Assembly (NCBI GenBank): GCA_964058805.1
Contig: CAXKVV010000374.1
Coordinates: 1-26,713, forward strand
Reading direction: 5' to 3'
DNA: 26,713 bases
From: Schoenoplectus triqueter
Lineage: Eukaryota; Streptophyta; Magnoliopsida; Poales; Cyperaceae
How positions within the stretch are numbered: position 1 is the stretch's first letter; the number at the start of each line of letters is the position of its first letter. Both the position numbers and the translations under genes were made by a program. Of this stretch, positions 11,409 through 19,991 are shown in pieces. The notes under the pieces were generated by a model. The model did no database searches and had not been told where the DNA came from. It saw only the letters and a program-made list of their open reading frames with translations.

Positions 11409-11724
11409 GGTACATGGGTACCGACTGGTACCGATGAGGCAAGGCCTGGACTCGATCAATTTTGCTGGCGTACCTATATCTCCTGGTTATTTTTGTAATT
11501 ACTGGTTAGGTGCTGATTTGTGTTGTTTGTGCCAGACCGGTACCGAAATGCCCTTACCTTCTGAGCTTTGGTACATTGGTACCATCGGTACCAGTGAAGC
11601 GAGGTGATATCTTGTGCCTTACCGTTTTAGTTGATTATAATTCTTGTGTGACTAAATTGGCTGTATTGATTAGTGATTGTGGTTGGCTGATTTTGATTGT
11701 TGGTGCTGGTACCGAGTAGGTACC
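11409..11724. promoter_or_regulatory. Cluster of seven GGTACC palindromes in the LTR
   Basis: Exact GGTACC hexamers start at 11417, 11427, 11539, 11578, 11587, 11708 and 11719, with near matches GGTACA at 11409 and 11570. Six of the seven fall in three pairs spaced 9-11 bp, about one helical turn. GTAC is the core bound by plant SBP/SPL factors, so a regulatory role in the LTR is possible; this is inference. Confidence 0.5.
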
Positions 11725-12439
11725 AGCTAAGCTCTTGCATGGGGTTCATGTGATGCCTTTGCCCTGTAGTACCTGGATCTAGTCTTGTTGTTCCTAATTT
11801 TTCCTGTCAGCTCTTGGCGTGATATGATTTTTGATATGCTGTACCCATTCCCTTTTGCTGGTATCCTTGATCAAGGACTTGATTATGAAACTAATAAATG
11901 TAAGGATCCAAATAAAATTATGATGAAAATGCCGCTTGGAAGGCTATAAGCATAAAGCTGAAACTAAACAAATAATTGGAATTTGGAACGGTAAAGTGAG
12001 TCGGAAAAATTAAATTGATCAAGTTAAATGGGCCGAAAGGTATAAACGGGCTAAAAGTATGAATTGATTTATTGGCAAGTGCCGTAAATTAAAAACGTGC
12101 GCAACTAATAATTAATTAATACTTAAAGATAAATATGGGAGATGATTACATGATCTGCCTCATAATGAAAATCCGAACAGATACAGTGGTTTCGGAGGCA
12201 GCCTATGATCCCAAACACATTAAAACACCAACACATTTAATTAAATAAAAACATTAATTAAATTTAGGTTTAATTGAATTTATTTTCTTTTAATTTGATT
12301 CTTTATTTTTAATTCTAGTTTTATATAATATATTTTCTAATTAATGAAAATAATATTAAAATATAAAATGAGATAAAATTTGAGAATATAATATAATAAC
12401 TAGGAGTTATAGAATAAGAAATAAAGTATAATAATTTAC

Positions 12440-12740
12440 GATATAAAATATATATTAATCAATTTCTCTATTTTAATAATTGAATAACATTAATTAATAT
12501 ATAAAATACCTATTAATCAACTTCTCTATTAAATAATAGAATAATATTAATAAATATATAAATATATAAATATATAGTAGTCAATTTCTCTATTTTTAAT
12601 AAGAATAAAAATAATAATATTATAATATATATATATATATATATATATTAATTTCTCTATTTTTAAATTAATGAGAGTAATACTAAATATACTTAATATA
12701 CAAACATTATATATTAATAGATTTCTCTATTCCTAAATAA
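12440..12740. repeat. Degenerate AT-rich tandem repeat in LTR (~58-70 bp period)
   Basis: The word TTTCTCTATT recurs at about 12463, 12521, 12585, 12652 and 12722, each followed by A/T-rich filler including a (TA)n tract near 12625-12648. It looks like an old tandem array inside the LTR. Confidence 0.65.
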
Positions 12741-13827
12741 TTAATTATTCTAATTATAATTTAATTTGAATAAGTGATAATAATTAGTTAGCTTAATTAA
12801 TTAAAATAAAATATAATCTTAAAATACGAACTTAAATATGATAATTTCAATTGAGGGTCCGGTATACCTTGACCAAACCAGACCCAAAGTGAATAGGATA
12901 CTCGCAAATTAATTTACTTTGACTTCCTAGGTTATCGAGTCTTATCTTGACGAGCCGACCAACGACTACACTCAGGATGAGACGGCTGACGAGACCGTGA
13001 GTGTCACCGGAGACTAAGCATTTTGACTCTACCGACCTGATCGAATATTCTCAGGTACGGTTTCCTGGGATTCATCTTCTTTCTTCAGAATTAGGAACCC
13101 AAACCGAAAATAAAATGTTTTTAAAATAAATCTGAATTGCGGTGTTTTTGTCCAAATTTAACTAGAGACTGAATCTGACCTGTCATTTGCATCCGGTAAA
13201 TTGACCAGCATATTCGAGACATACCCGCATTCGCATGTCATATCATGTCATATTGCACGTAGACAGGATAGGCGTAGGATTCGGAAAATAGTCCCGAGAT
13301 AGGATCAGATAGAATTAAATAATTCAAGTTGTAGATTATATTTATTAGGAAAATATTATTACTATTACTAATTATTAATTAAGCTAGGTAGTTAATCATG
13401 CATTAAATGCATGGGAGTGCTGAGAGGCGGACCGGGTAATTTTCAGTCTAAGTTGCCTTGCATAACCAGACCGTTGTGGTTACGTACGGTGACCCATAGG
13501 CCCGTGGGACCCACCGGTCTGTATATGTACTGCGCATCTGTGCCTGTCGGATTATCCACCGATCCCGTCATTTGGCGGGTTCGGCTGTGTCAGAGTGTTT
13601 TTCTTTGATCAATATTATATTTTTATTATTCTTAATATGATTAGATTTTTAATCCAAATTTGAGCGTTTTAGGATACCGTGTACTTCAGTGTTTAGTGTG
13701 GGCGGCCATATCCGAGACTGGAATCTAGTTCGTGATATTATATTATTATATTTATCCGGCGTATTTAGGATTCTAATATTGTCCGAAGGGCTTTCTCCTT
13801 TGGCCCGTAGTTGGTATAGAGAAAGTC

Positions 13828-13950
13828 GGGATGCGGTCCACTGGCCTTAGTGGGTACAGTGTAGGCTCCCATTTGTTATATTCCGTTTTGATACTTTTAT
13901 GGGATGCGGTCCTCTGACCCTTGGTTGATACAGTGTAGGCTCCCATTTGA
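13828..13950. repeat. 73-bp tandem duplication in LTR
   Basis: Two copies start GGGATGCGGTCC at 13828 and 13901 and both run into GTAGGCTCCCATTTG, diverged mainly in their middles. Confidence 0.8.
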
Positions 13951-14162
13951 TTTCGATTTGTTAATTCACGAGTAGTTATCTCCTTTGGCGATATGGCAAC
14001 TGAAGACATAATTATCCGTTTGTTTTTATTTTGTAAGGTGAATTACCAGATTTAGCAGACCAGAGTACGTGCTTATGCACGCTCACTCTCCTAGGGCGTT
14101 ATCGCCTCGGGAGCCCGAATTGTCGTTTATGCGGCATTGGCGTCGCATAAACATAAAGTCCT

Positions 14163-14246
14163 AAGTTCGTAAGTTGGGTCGCTGGTGGCGCCCGCTTAGG
14201 CAAGGCCCAAGTTCGTAAGTTGGGACGCTGGTGGCGCCCGCTTGGG
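14163..14246. repeat. 46-bp tandem duplication in LTR
   Basis: Copies starting AAGTTCGTAAGTTGGG at 14163 and 14209 continue through CGCTGGTGGCGCCCGCTT with few differences. With the 73-bp pair and the AT-rich array, this shows how the LTR grew by internal duplication. Confidence 0.85.
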
Positions 14247-14941
14247 ATAGATCTGGTGATTTGCAAATTGGGATATTTATTTCGGGTGTTTGTTTACTCG
14301 TACCTTATATTTATTATTATATTACTATTTCCTCAGATTTTCTATTTCAGGGTTAATTGTCATTTCATGTCATTCATGTAGAGGTGTTCTCGAAATGTAT
14401 AAAATAATAATGCATTAACATATATTTATATAATTCATTGCATTTAAATTCGGTATCGGTATTTGGGTCCAGTCTAGGAAAGAAGATCAAATCTTAAGGC
14501 TGGATCTAAATCCGTACTGAGTAATTTTTAAAATTACTCACGTTTCCACGGTGGTTGTGAGATCCAGGTATTTCAGGTTCGGGATTTTTCTTGGAGCGAG
14601 TGCTAGGGACAGTCCTGCGTGGTGACAGAGGTGCTTCGCCGCTTCCGCATGTGAGCAGGGTAGTGGATTAGGATAAATCGGGTTTAGAGTTTTATTTATT
14701 CTTTTGGGTTTTTCTTTGAGAGATTTTGCTGCCCATTCCGATGGAGCTAGCCCCGCCGATGTCGGCGTTGTATTTATCTGTTCATTCTGGACTGTATGGT
14801 CATGTATATTATATTATTATTGTTTTGTTTATTCTGTGATTTTTTTATATTATTCATTTAGTCTTTCGTACGCGCGTCTCGTCGTGCGTACGTGGCGGGA
14901 TTTACACCCCTAATCCGTTTCATTATTTCTAGGGTGTGACA

Positions 14942-14946
14942 GCCGA
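14942..14946 (+). repeat. 5-bp target site duplication of nested LTR, right copy (GCCGA)
   Basis: Right partner of 10206-10210; the hAT codons GCC GAA GGA resume here in the same frame. Confidence 0.93.
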
Positions 14947-15570
14947 AGGATTATTTGGAGTGGAGATGGCCATCCATGCAAGAGATAAAAAACAACCGGG
15001 TACAAATTAATAATAAGAATAATTCATTCATTTGTTTAATTCAACTATGCACGTGATTTAATTTTTTTTATTAATAATGTAGCTCATTGGTGGGAAATAT
15101 ATGGTGCGGGTATGGAACTTAAGCAATTTGCAATCCGTGTCTTGAGTCTCACTTGTAGTGCTACGGGTTGTGAAAGGAATTGGAGCATATTTCAACACAT
15201 TCATTCTAAAAGGAGAGCTCGAATGGAACATGAGAGGTTGAATAATTTGGTTTTTGTAAAATATAACATCAAGTTAGAGAGGAGGCAAAGAGAAAGGGAG
15301 AAACAAGGTGAGCACTATGGTCCAATTTCTTTATCCGATATGGAATCGGATGATGAATGGATCACCGAGAAAAAAGCTCCCACTCTAGCAAATGAAGCTT
15401 CAGATTTTTCTTGGATGGAGATAAGTGATTGTTTGAGGGAAGATGAAGGTGAGAGTGGATCTTATAAAAAAAAAAGAGAGGTATAATTGTAAAATATCTT
15501 ATTATGTTCTTATATTTCATAATTTTCAAAAATATATAATTATTAAATTATTTGCTTAGGACTTAGAGAT

Positions 15571-15786
15571 TTGAGGTATGGAAAGAAAGATAATAGGAAA
15601 GGAAAAAGGGCATTGCAAATTGAAGAAGGTAAGGAAAGTGAAGAAGAACCTTCATTAGATGATGAGTCCGAGACCGAGGAAGATGAAGCGGAAGAAGTTA
15701 ATATCGTTGATGATGATGATGATGATGATAGCGGTGGTGATTCTAGCGACAATGATGATGATTTGTTAAATGAGTTAAATATGTGA
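15571..15786 (+). pseudogene. Acidic C-terminal tail of hAT transposase (out of frame)
   Basis: An open frame read as RYGKKDNRKGKRALQ and then a strongly acidic Glu/Asp/Ser tail with a run of seven Asp, ending in TGA at 15784-15786. Acidic tails are common at the end of DUF659-type hAT proteins. It probably was the last exon, joined through an intron starting near 15480 (GAG|GTATAA) and ending near TTTGCTTAG at 15551-15559. The frames do not fit, probably because of an indel in the A run at about 15467-15475. The alternative is chance low-complexity sequence. Confidence 0.5.
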
Positions 15787-16234
15787 GAGATTAGTCTCAT
15801 GCGCTATAATGAACTTGTAGAGTTTTTGTTGAGTTATTTTGGAACATGAATCTCTTCTTAAAGAGTTAAGTCTTTAATGGATATATAGAAGAACTTTGAA
15901 GTATGTAACAAGTGAAAGTATATTTTGTGAGTTTATTGAAGTGGTTAGTTAAAACTTCATGTTATTTAATTTTAATTATCATATGAGTTTTAATAGAATT
16001 TGTGCTCATATTTACAACTCATATAAAGCAAATCATGCTAGCATATCACATATATGTGATGAAATGGTAATATTATAATGATTTTCAAATGAAAATAAAC
16101 TTGCTATATGTTATATTTAGTTGATTTAACTTATTTTAGGACAAGTTTAAAGTATCTTAACGATACGATACGATACGATACGCGATACATGATACGATAC
16201 AAAATTCAACGATTCACGATACAAAATGCGATTC
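15787..16234 (+). repeat. hAT 3' region with GATAC subterminal array
   Basis: AT-rich 3' flank of the transposase, followed from about 16155 by a dense array of CGATAC words (four in direct tandem near 16161-16182), then CGATTCACGATAC just before the terminal repeat. It mirrors the left end and supports the element boundaries. Confidence 0.7.
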
Positions 16235-16244
16235 AACTACTATG

Positions 16245-16252
16245 ATTTAGAC
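16245..16252 (+). repeat. 8-bp target site duplication, right copy (ATTTAGAC)
   Basis: Exact copy of 7743-7750 immediately after the right hAT terminus. Confidence 0.92.
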
Positions 16253-16379
16253 CTGTACGGGCTCCCACATTTGATGAGCAAAATGTCAGTTAATCTATGG
16301 AAGTTAATCCTTAGAGCAGTAAAGAGGCAAAATTGAAACCAGTAAATAAAATAAACTCCAGTTGAAGAATGAAGAATAC

Positions 16380-16572
16380 CATGAGTCTGATGATGATGAT
16401 CTTTGTTAGGATGATGGATGGCGATGACAAGAGCCTCTACCTCTTCCTTGGCTCGTTCGATCAGATTTGGCGCCTTTATTTTCTGAGGAGATGTATTCTC
16501 GTCAATGTCCCCACTCCTTCCATGCGTCTCCTTGTCATGAATTCCATCTCTCCCTTGTTTACTATCATTCAT
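16380..16572 (-). CDS. First coding exon of a small conserved plant protein of unknown function
   Basis: From ATG at 16572, the peptide starts MNDSKQGRDG, then HDKETHGRSGDIDENT and APNLIERAKEEVEALV, ending in a His-rich HHPNKDHHHQTH. The block ETHG-S-DIDE-T / AP-ER-KEEVEAL resembles a short plant-specific family without an assigned function; this is recognition from memory, not a search. An acceptor (AATTACAG, about 16619-16626) lies upstream, suggesting a 5' UTR intron. A donor ACTCATG|GTATTC fits at 16380. If it is not used, the frame runs on and ends at the first TAG inside the hAT terminal repeat (16240-16242). A downstream exon would have to lie in the ~130 bp before the hAT element or beyond it, below 7743. 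Confidence 0.6.
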
Positions 16573-16614
16573 TTTTCCTTTTACTGACCCTATTTTTGTC
16601 TGCTTGAATTTCAA

Positions 16615-16943
16615 ATGATTAAGCCTGTAATTAAGATTGTAAGCTCCCCCTTGATTTCTGGAAATGAAGAAAGGAAATCGACCTTGAATTTTAGTAAGTA
16701 ATTGGGGGGAGGAAGAGATAAGAATGATCGAGGAGCATTAAAGGCAAGGCTCATAAATAAAGTATAGATTAGGAATTAAGGAGAAAGAAACGTACGGTAC
16801 TGATGAATGAATTGGATGGAGAGAGAGAAAGAGAGTATGAGAAGAGATTCCAGAGAAGGTGATGGCCTCGTTCTTTTCTTTATGCGGATTTTAATGGCCG
16901 AATCGAGTTGTGATGGCTGATGAATCTATGATTTGTTACATCG
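16615..16943 (-). other. 5' UTR / promoter region of the gene at 16380-16572
   Basis: On the minus strand it contains a CT-rich tract (TCTCTTTCTCTCTCTCC near 16817-16834), typical of plant 5' UTRs, and an apparent leader intron ending at about 16619. No coding sequence seen. Confidence 0.4.
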
Positions 16944-17216
16944 TCAGAAGTCAGAAGTCAGTAGTCGTTTTCCTTGAAGCCAAATTTCCATATGAATAAA
17001 CCTCATCTCATTTGATCCTCCAACTCCAAGAGTATCAAATAGGCGGGTCTTTCCATTTTTGATCTTGAAATCTCCAAGTTTCACCGAGTCGAATTGCTTG
17101 TCAAGTTGTCATTGTAGTAGCAATCAACCTCCATGTTCTTAAAGTAGCCATCGCCATTCCAATCAGAGTTGTGGATGCTCATATTTATTTTTTGCTTCGA
17201 GTTAATAATAATAGAT
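16944..17216 (-). pseudogene. NDR1/HIN1-like (NHL, LEA_2 domain) pseudogene fragment
   Basis: Minus strand: INMSIHNSDW and NMEVDCYYN in one frame, then KQFDSVKLGDFKIKNGKTRL and SNEMRFIHMEIWLQGK after a frameshift, ending at TGA (16944-16946). These align block by block with the NHL copy at 21671-22200 (TMSIHNVVW, LEVDCYYNTAKFDSLEL, SNETGYFDLIIRLKG). The family anchors in the plasma membrane and is linked to pathogen and stress responses. Here only the middle of the LEA_2 domain survives, with no transmembrane part and no C terminus. Confidence 0.75.
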
Positions 17217-18240
17217 ATATTCTATTTATTTTTCTTTTAGATCACCGGGACTATCTTCTTTTTCTAGGAACATTAAATCCCACTACTACAATCAATTAAT
17301 AACCATATTATTGCGTTCAAGATTCCTATATCCAAAATACCAAATTCATATCAAACCAGTTGATTGTCATATTTCATCCAGCACCATCAATATATCAAAT
17401 AAAGTTCATCTAAATTGTTGTTGAAAAATTATATGCTTATAAGTTCATTTAATATTCAATTGAATTATTTACATTATGTAGTTACTAGAACTTCTGCTTT
17501 TTTGACAGTTGATGGCGGTCTTTAATTTCCTATGTGATTTGGTTGAGAGAAGTATCCATACAGTTTTACATGCAACTTACTCTTTGTTTTTGTTTTGTTT
17601 TTTTATAGAAGAAGAAGAAGAAGTTATGTCTATCTTTTTATTTTCTGCTAATTTTGTATAAAGAAAACTTAAACCTTATTTATTTAAAATTTTTTATCGG
17701 ACATTTATCGTCTACATCTAATTTCACTAACCGTCCTTGCTAATATAGTAGTGATTACATTTACAACTAATAATTTTAAGACACATTTAACTAAGTCTGT
17801 ACTGACTTAATTAAGGCGCCATGTGTAACACTGCTGCTTAATCTTGAACCATTAATTAGTTTTAGCTCTGCTTGTCTTTCTCCTCTCATTAAATTCTAAA
17901 TTGAATGAAAGAAAAGTACTTATGTTTTATTAAATTAAAGTACATAAATTACAGAAAACATAAAAGTTCATACATATTCCAAATTAAATATTTATAATTA
18001 ATGGAAAGTTGTCTGCAATAAGTGAATAAAAAGACAAAAAGATATAAAATATCAAGTCTCCTCTAAGCACTTGACAGGCTAAAATTGGTGGCTGGTGCTA
18101 TTGGAAAGTGGTGTGCAGCGCTTTCTGAGTAAAACTAACTGTTCAATTGATAATTTTTTAACAACAAATTAAAATTAAAAGTAGTTGGTGGTTAATTTAT
18201 TTCACGGATAACTTTTTTAAAAACGTTTTTTATACATGCG
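17217..18240. other. AT-rich intergenic stretch
   Basis: No gene recognised. It contains a (GAA)n run near 17609-17624 and otherwise unremarkable AT-rich sequence. Confidence 0.5.
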
Positions 18241-18600
18241 TGAAAACTTTGATGTCGATATCCAAGCCTTCTCAGATCTACATCTTCTCGTATCTCTCCG
18301 ATGTCGACCACCTCGCTTCTCCACCATTGATCTTTTTGTTCCTCTGGTCTGAGCTATTGTCAGGTATATCTATGATTTGGTCTAAAAATCATTGTACTTC
18401 TTGTTATCTAATCTTACTTGTCGCACTATTGGGACTGTTATCCACTTGGTCGATGATTTTCTTTCTTTATTTGATTTTGATTTAGTGGATAACTAGGAGC
18501 AAAAGTTTTCTTTGGATCTTTCGATTTCGGTTGTTAGGTGATCTATTTGTTCATGCTTTGAGTGTAATTTCTGTTTTCTCAAAGATGTTTTGAACCTAGT
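18240..18600 (+). other. Leader-like sequence of unknown origin
   Basis: A less AT-rich, CT-rich block (18255-18365) ends in a donor-like GTCAG|GTATAT at about 18358-18368. This looks like a 5' UTR exon followed by an intron. It lies upstream of the CUL1-like exons on the same strand and may be the leader of the gene that decayed there. No protein match seen. Confidence 0.25.
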
Positions 18601-18890
18601 TTCTTAGTTACAAATAAATTTTGAATATTTGCGATTGTGGGAGAAATTGCTCATCTTATCTAAATCTCGCTTGTTGCAACTCTATGAAATAATTCGATTT
18701 GCCCTCCCTGACAATGTGTCAAGGAGGGCAAGCGTTTCTTATTTATTGGGGGGATTCCTTGAAAAAAACATAGTGACTTTGATCAATTCATTCTCTTTCG
18801 TTGACCTCACACTCACCTCAGCCGCTCCGCTCCTCGCTACGCGCCTTGTGTACTATCTATTTAGAGTTGTATGTTAGGAGAGATCTAATA
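18601..18890. other. GC-richer segment, possibly organelle-derived
   Basis: About 280 bp with composition unlike its neighbours, including CCGCTCCGCTCCTCGCTACG (18822-18841), reminiscent of plant mitochondrial DNA. It also holds a 13-bp hairpin at 18701-18729 (GCCCTCCCTGACA / TGTCAAGGAGGGC, one mismatch). Origin not proven. Confidence 0.25.
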
Positions 18891-19619
18891 GGCATTAGGC
18901 ATGTCCGATTTCTGAGGTTTAGGTACCTTGTATAATCATTCTTTGGGAGGAAAGCAAGAACGACATTGTTTTCCTTAGTCAATTTTGTCAGATATTGGTT
19001 TTCATTGGTACAATCCAACTGTATATATGATTAAGTTAAACTGTTGAAAGAATGAAAAGTGCTAATTGTATCATAGTATCACAACCCTGAATTCATATTT
19101 CTATGTTCATTCAATTTGATGTTTGATTTTTCTCATGTGTAATATAGACAGAAGGAAAGGCAGAAGAGATTCAGAGCCGCAATGAAGCTCTGGTACATAA
19201 GCAACCCACCACCTAGCAGCTCCTGTTTCACCATGTCACCACCTTTATGGCTAATTTATCTTTATATTCAACTTTATGGGTTGTATAGGGATATTGTTAT
19301 TTGATTATAAATGAAAGGAACCTTATGTGTAACTTATCTTGTTTGCAGAAGAGAATTAGTTCAAGTAAATAAGCAAATCTCTGTATTTGGCATTAAGTTT
19401 AAATCAAAATGTCCAAGGACTTTCATCAAAAAAACAGATTGAAAAGAGAAAGTATTACAATTATTTTGTATGTCAGTTAATAAGTGGTCATTTTTTTTAT
19501 AATTTTTATGTGGGCATCAAAATAGTATTGAAATTACGTGCCCATAAGCTGTGAAGAAGAAAGTGAGCCATTAGCTCATTGTAGAATTGTTGTTGCTTGT
19601 TCTTTGTTATTCTCTTTAG

Positions 19620-19991
19620 AAAGTGCAATATGAATTGCTTACTGTATGTGCAAACCAACTACTTGAAAAGGAGCACTCTGGGTGACATGTGCTGCTTCGT
19701 GATGACAAGGTAAGGAACAAAAATGAAGCTGACATTTGTCACCTTTCACACTTATTTCAGATGGAAGACCTGTTCAGGATGTTTAGACTTTTCTCCAAAA
19801 TAAACCACGGTCTTGACCTAGTTTCTCAGATGTTTAAAGAGGTACGTATTGTTAAGCTCTTTTATCTCATATATCTGGATGACTTGCACTTGTGTGATAG
19901 ATTATACTGAGTATGTATGTTTCTGCAGCATGTCACCTCTGAGGGAATGGCTTTAGTGGAACAAGAAGAAGATGCTGCAAGCAACAAAAAG
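19620..19991 (+). pseudogene. CUL1-like cullin fragment, three exons with a premature stop
   Basis: Exons 19620-19709, 19761-19841 and 19929-19991 join in phase 0 through GT-AG introns. They read KVQYELLTVCANQLLEKEHS-G-stop-HVLLRDDK, then MEDLFRMFRLFSKINHG, then HVTSEGMALVEQEEDAASNK. This matches the middle of the N-terminal helical-repeat domain of plant CUL1, the scaffold of SCF ubiquitin ligases. The TGA at 19683-19685 replaces a residue that is Cys in Arabidopsis CUL1. No upstream exons (Skp1-binding region) or downstream cullin-homology/Nedd8 exons are visible within several kilobases. The first intron start and the exon borders are conserved, so this was a genomic duplicate rather than a retrocopy. 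Confidence 0.85.

Larger units (their letters stand above)
10211..14941. mobile_element. Solo-LTR-like retrotransposon insertion, 4731 bp
   Basis: The insert starts TGTTAAACCG and ends GGGTGTGACA, so it has canonical TG...CA ends (TGT/ACA short inverted ends) and perfect 5-bp target duplications. No gag, protease, reverse transcriptase, integrase or other polyprotein segment is visible in any frame, and no second copy of the start sequence was found inside, so it looks like a single very long LTR rather than a whole element. LTRs of several kilobases are known in Ty3/gypsy Tekay- and Tat/Ogre-type plant elements; the lineage is a guess here. A CT-rich, relatively GC-rich block (about 10740-11350) may be the transcribed leader. 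The alternative is a non-autonomous single-copy element. Confidence 0.85.
8522..15486 (+). pseudogene. hAT transposase (BED zinc finger, DUF659, hATC dimerisation), disrupted
   Basis: The inferred start is ATG 8522. The BED finger follows (CNFC pair, then KHYLAGTH with NVEPC) but is broken by TGA at 8561-8563, where relatives have Trp, and by a one-base frameshift near 8630. The main frame (8614-9690) gives the DUF659/RNase-H-like core: SDGWTDG with Asp at 9157-9159, VVTDSASAY with Asp at 9340-9342, and the CAAHCMDLIL motif near 9408-9437. Another one-base shift occurs near 9690-9710, and the second frame runs to 9990. Introns 9991-10075 and 15000-15082 join cleanly. The frame KRA|EGLFG is interrupted at 10210/14942 by the LTR. 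The last exon (15083-15486) carries the hATC domain (HWWEIYG, CERNWSIF). Non-functional. Confidence 0.93.
7751..16244 (+). mobile_element. hAT DNA transposon, complete ends, defective, with nested LTR insertion
   Basis: Left end CATAGAAGTT (7751-7760) and right end AACTACTATG (16235-16244) are 10-bp inverted repeats with one mismatch, flanked by the perfect octamer ATTTAGAC. It carries a BED/DUF659/hATC transposase. It spans 8494 bp; subtracting the nested LTR and its duplication (4736 bp) leaves an original element of about 3758 bp, normal for an autonomous hAT. Subterminal regions on both sides are packed with CGATAC/GATTC words. The transposase has a stop and at least two frameshifts, so the element can no longer move itself, although its ends could still be acted on by a relative. 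Confidence 0.93.

Noticed and set aside
14188..14242. TGGCGCCCG resembling a tRNA primer-binding site
   Set aside because: It occurs twice within a 46-bp tandem duplication inside the LTR and is not next to an LTR end, so it cannot be a primer-binding site of this element.
3164..19991. Functional link between THO6/DWA1 (a CUL4 receptor) and the CUL1-like fragment
   Set aside because: The fragment is a pseudogene of a different cullin class and lies 13 kb away past several insertions; proximity is coincidental.
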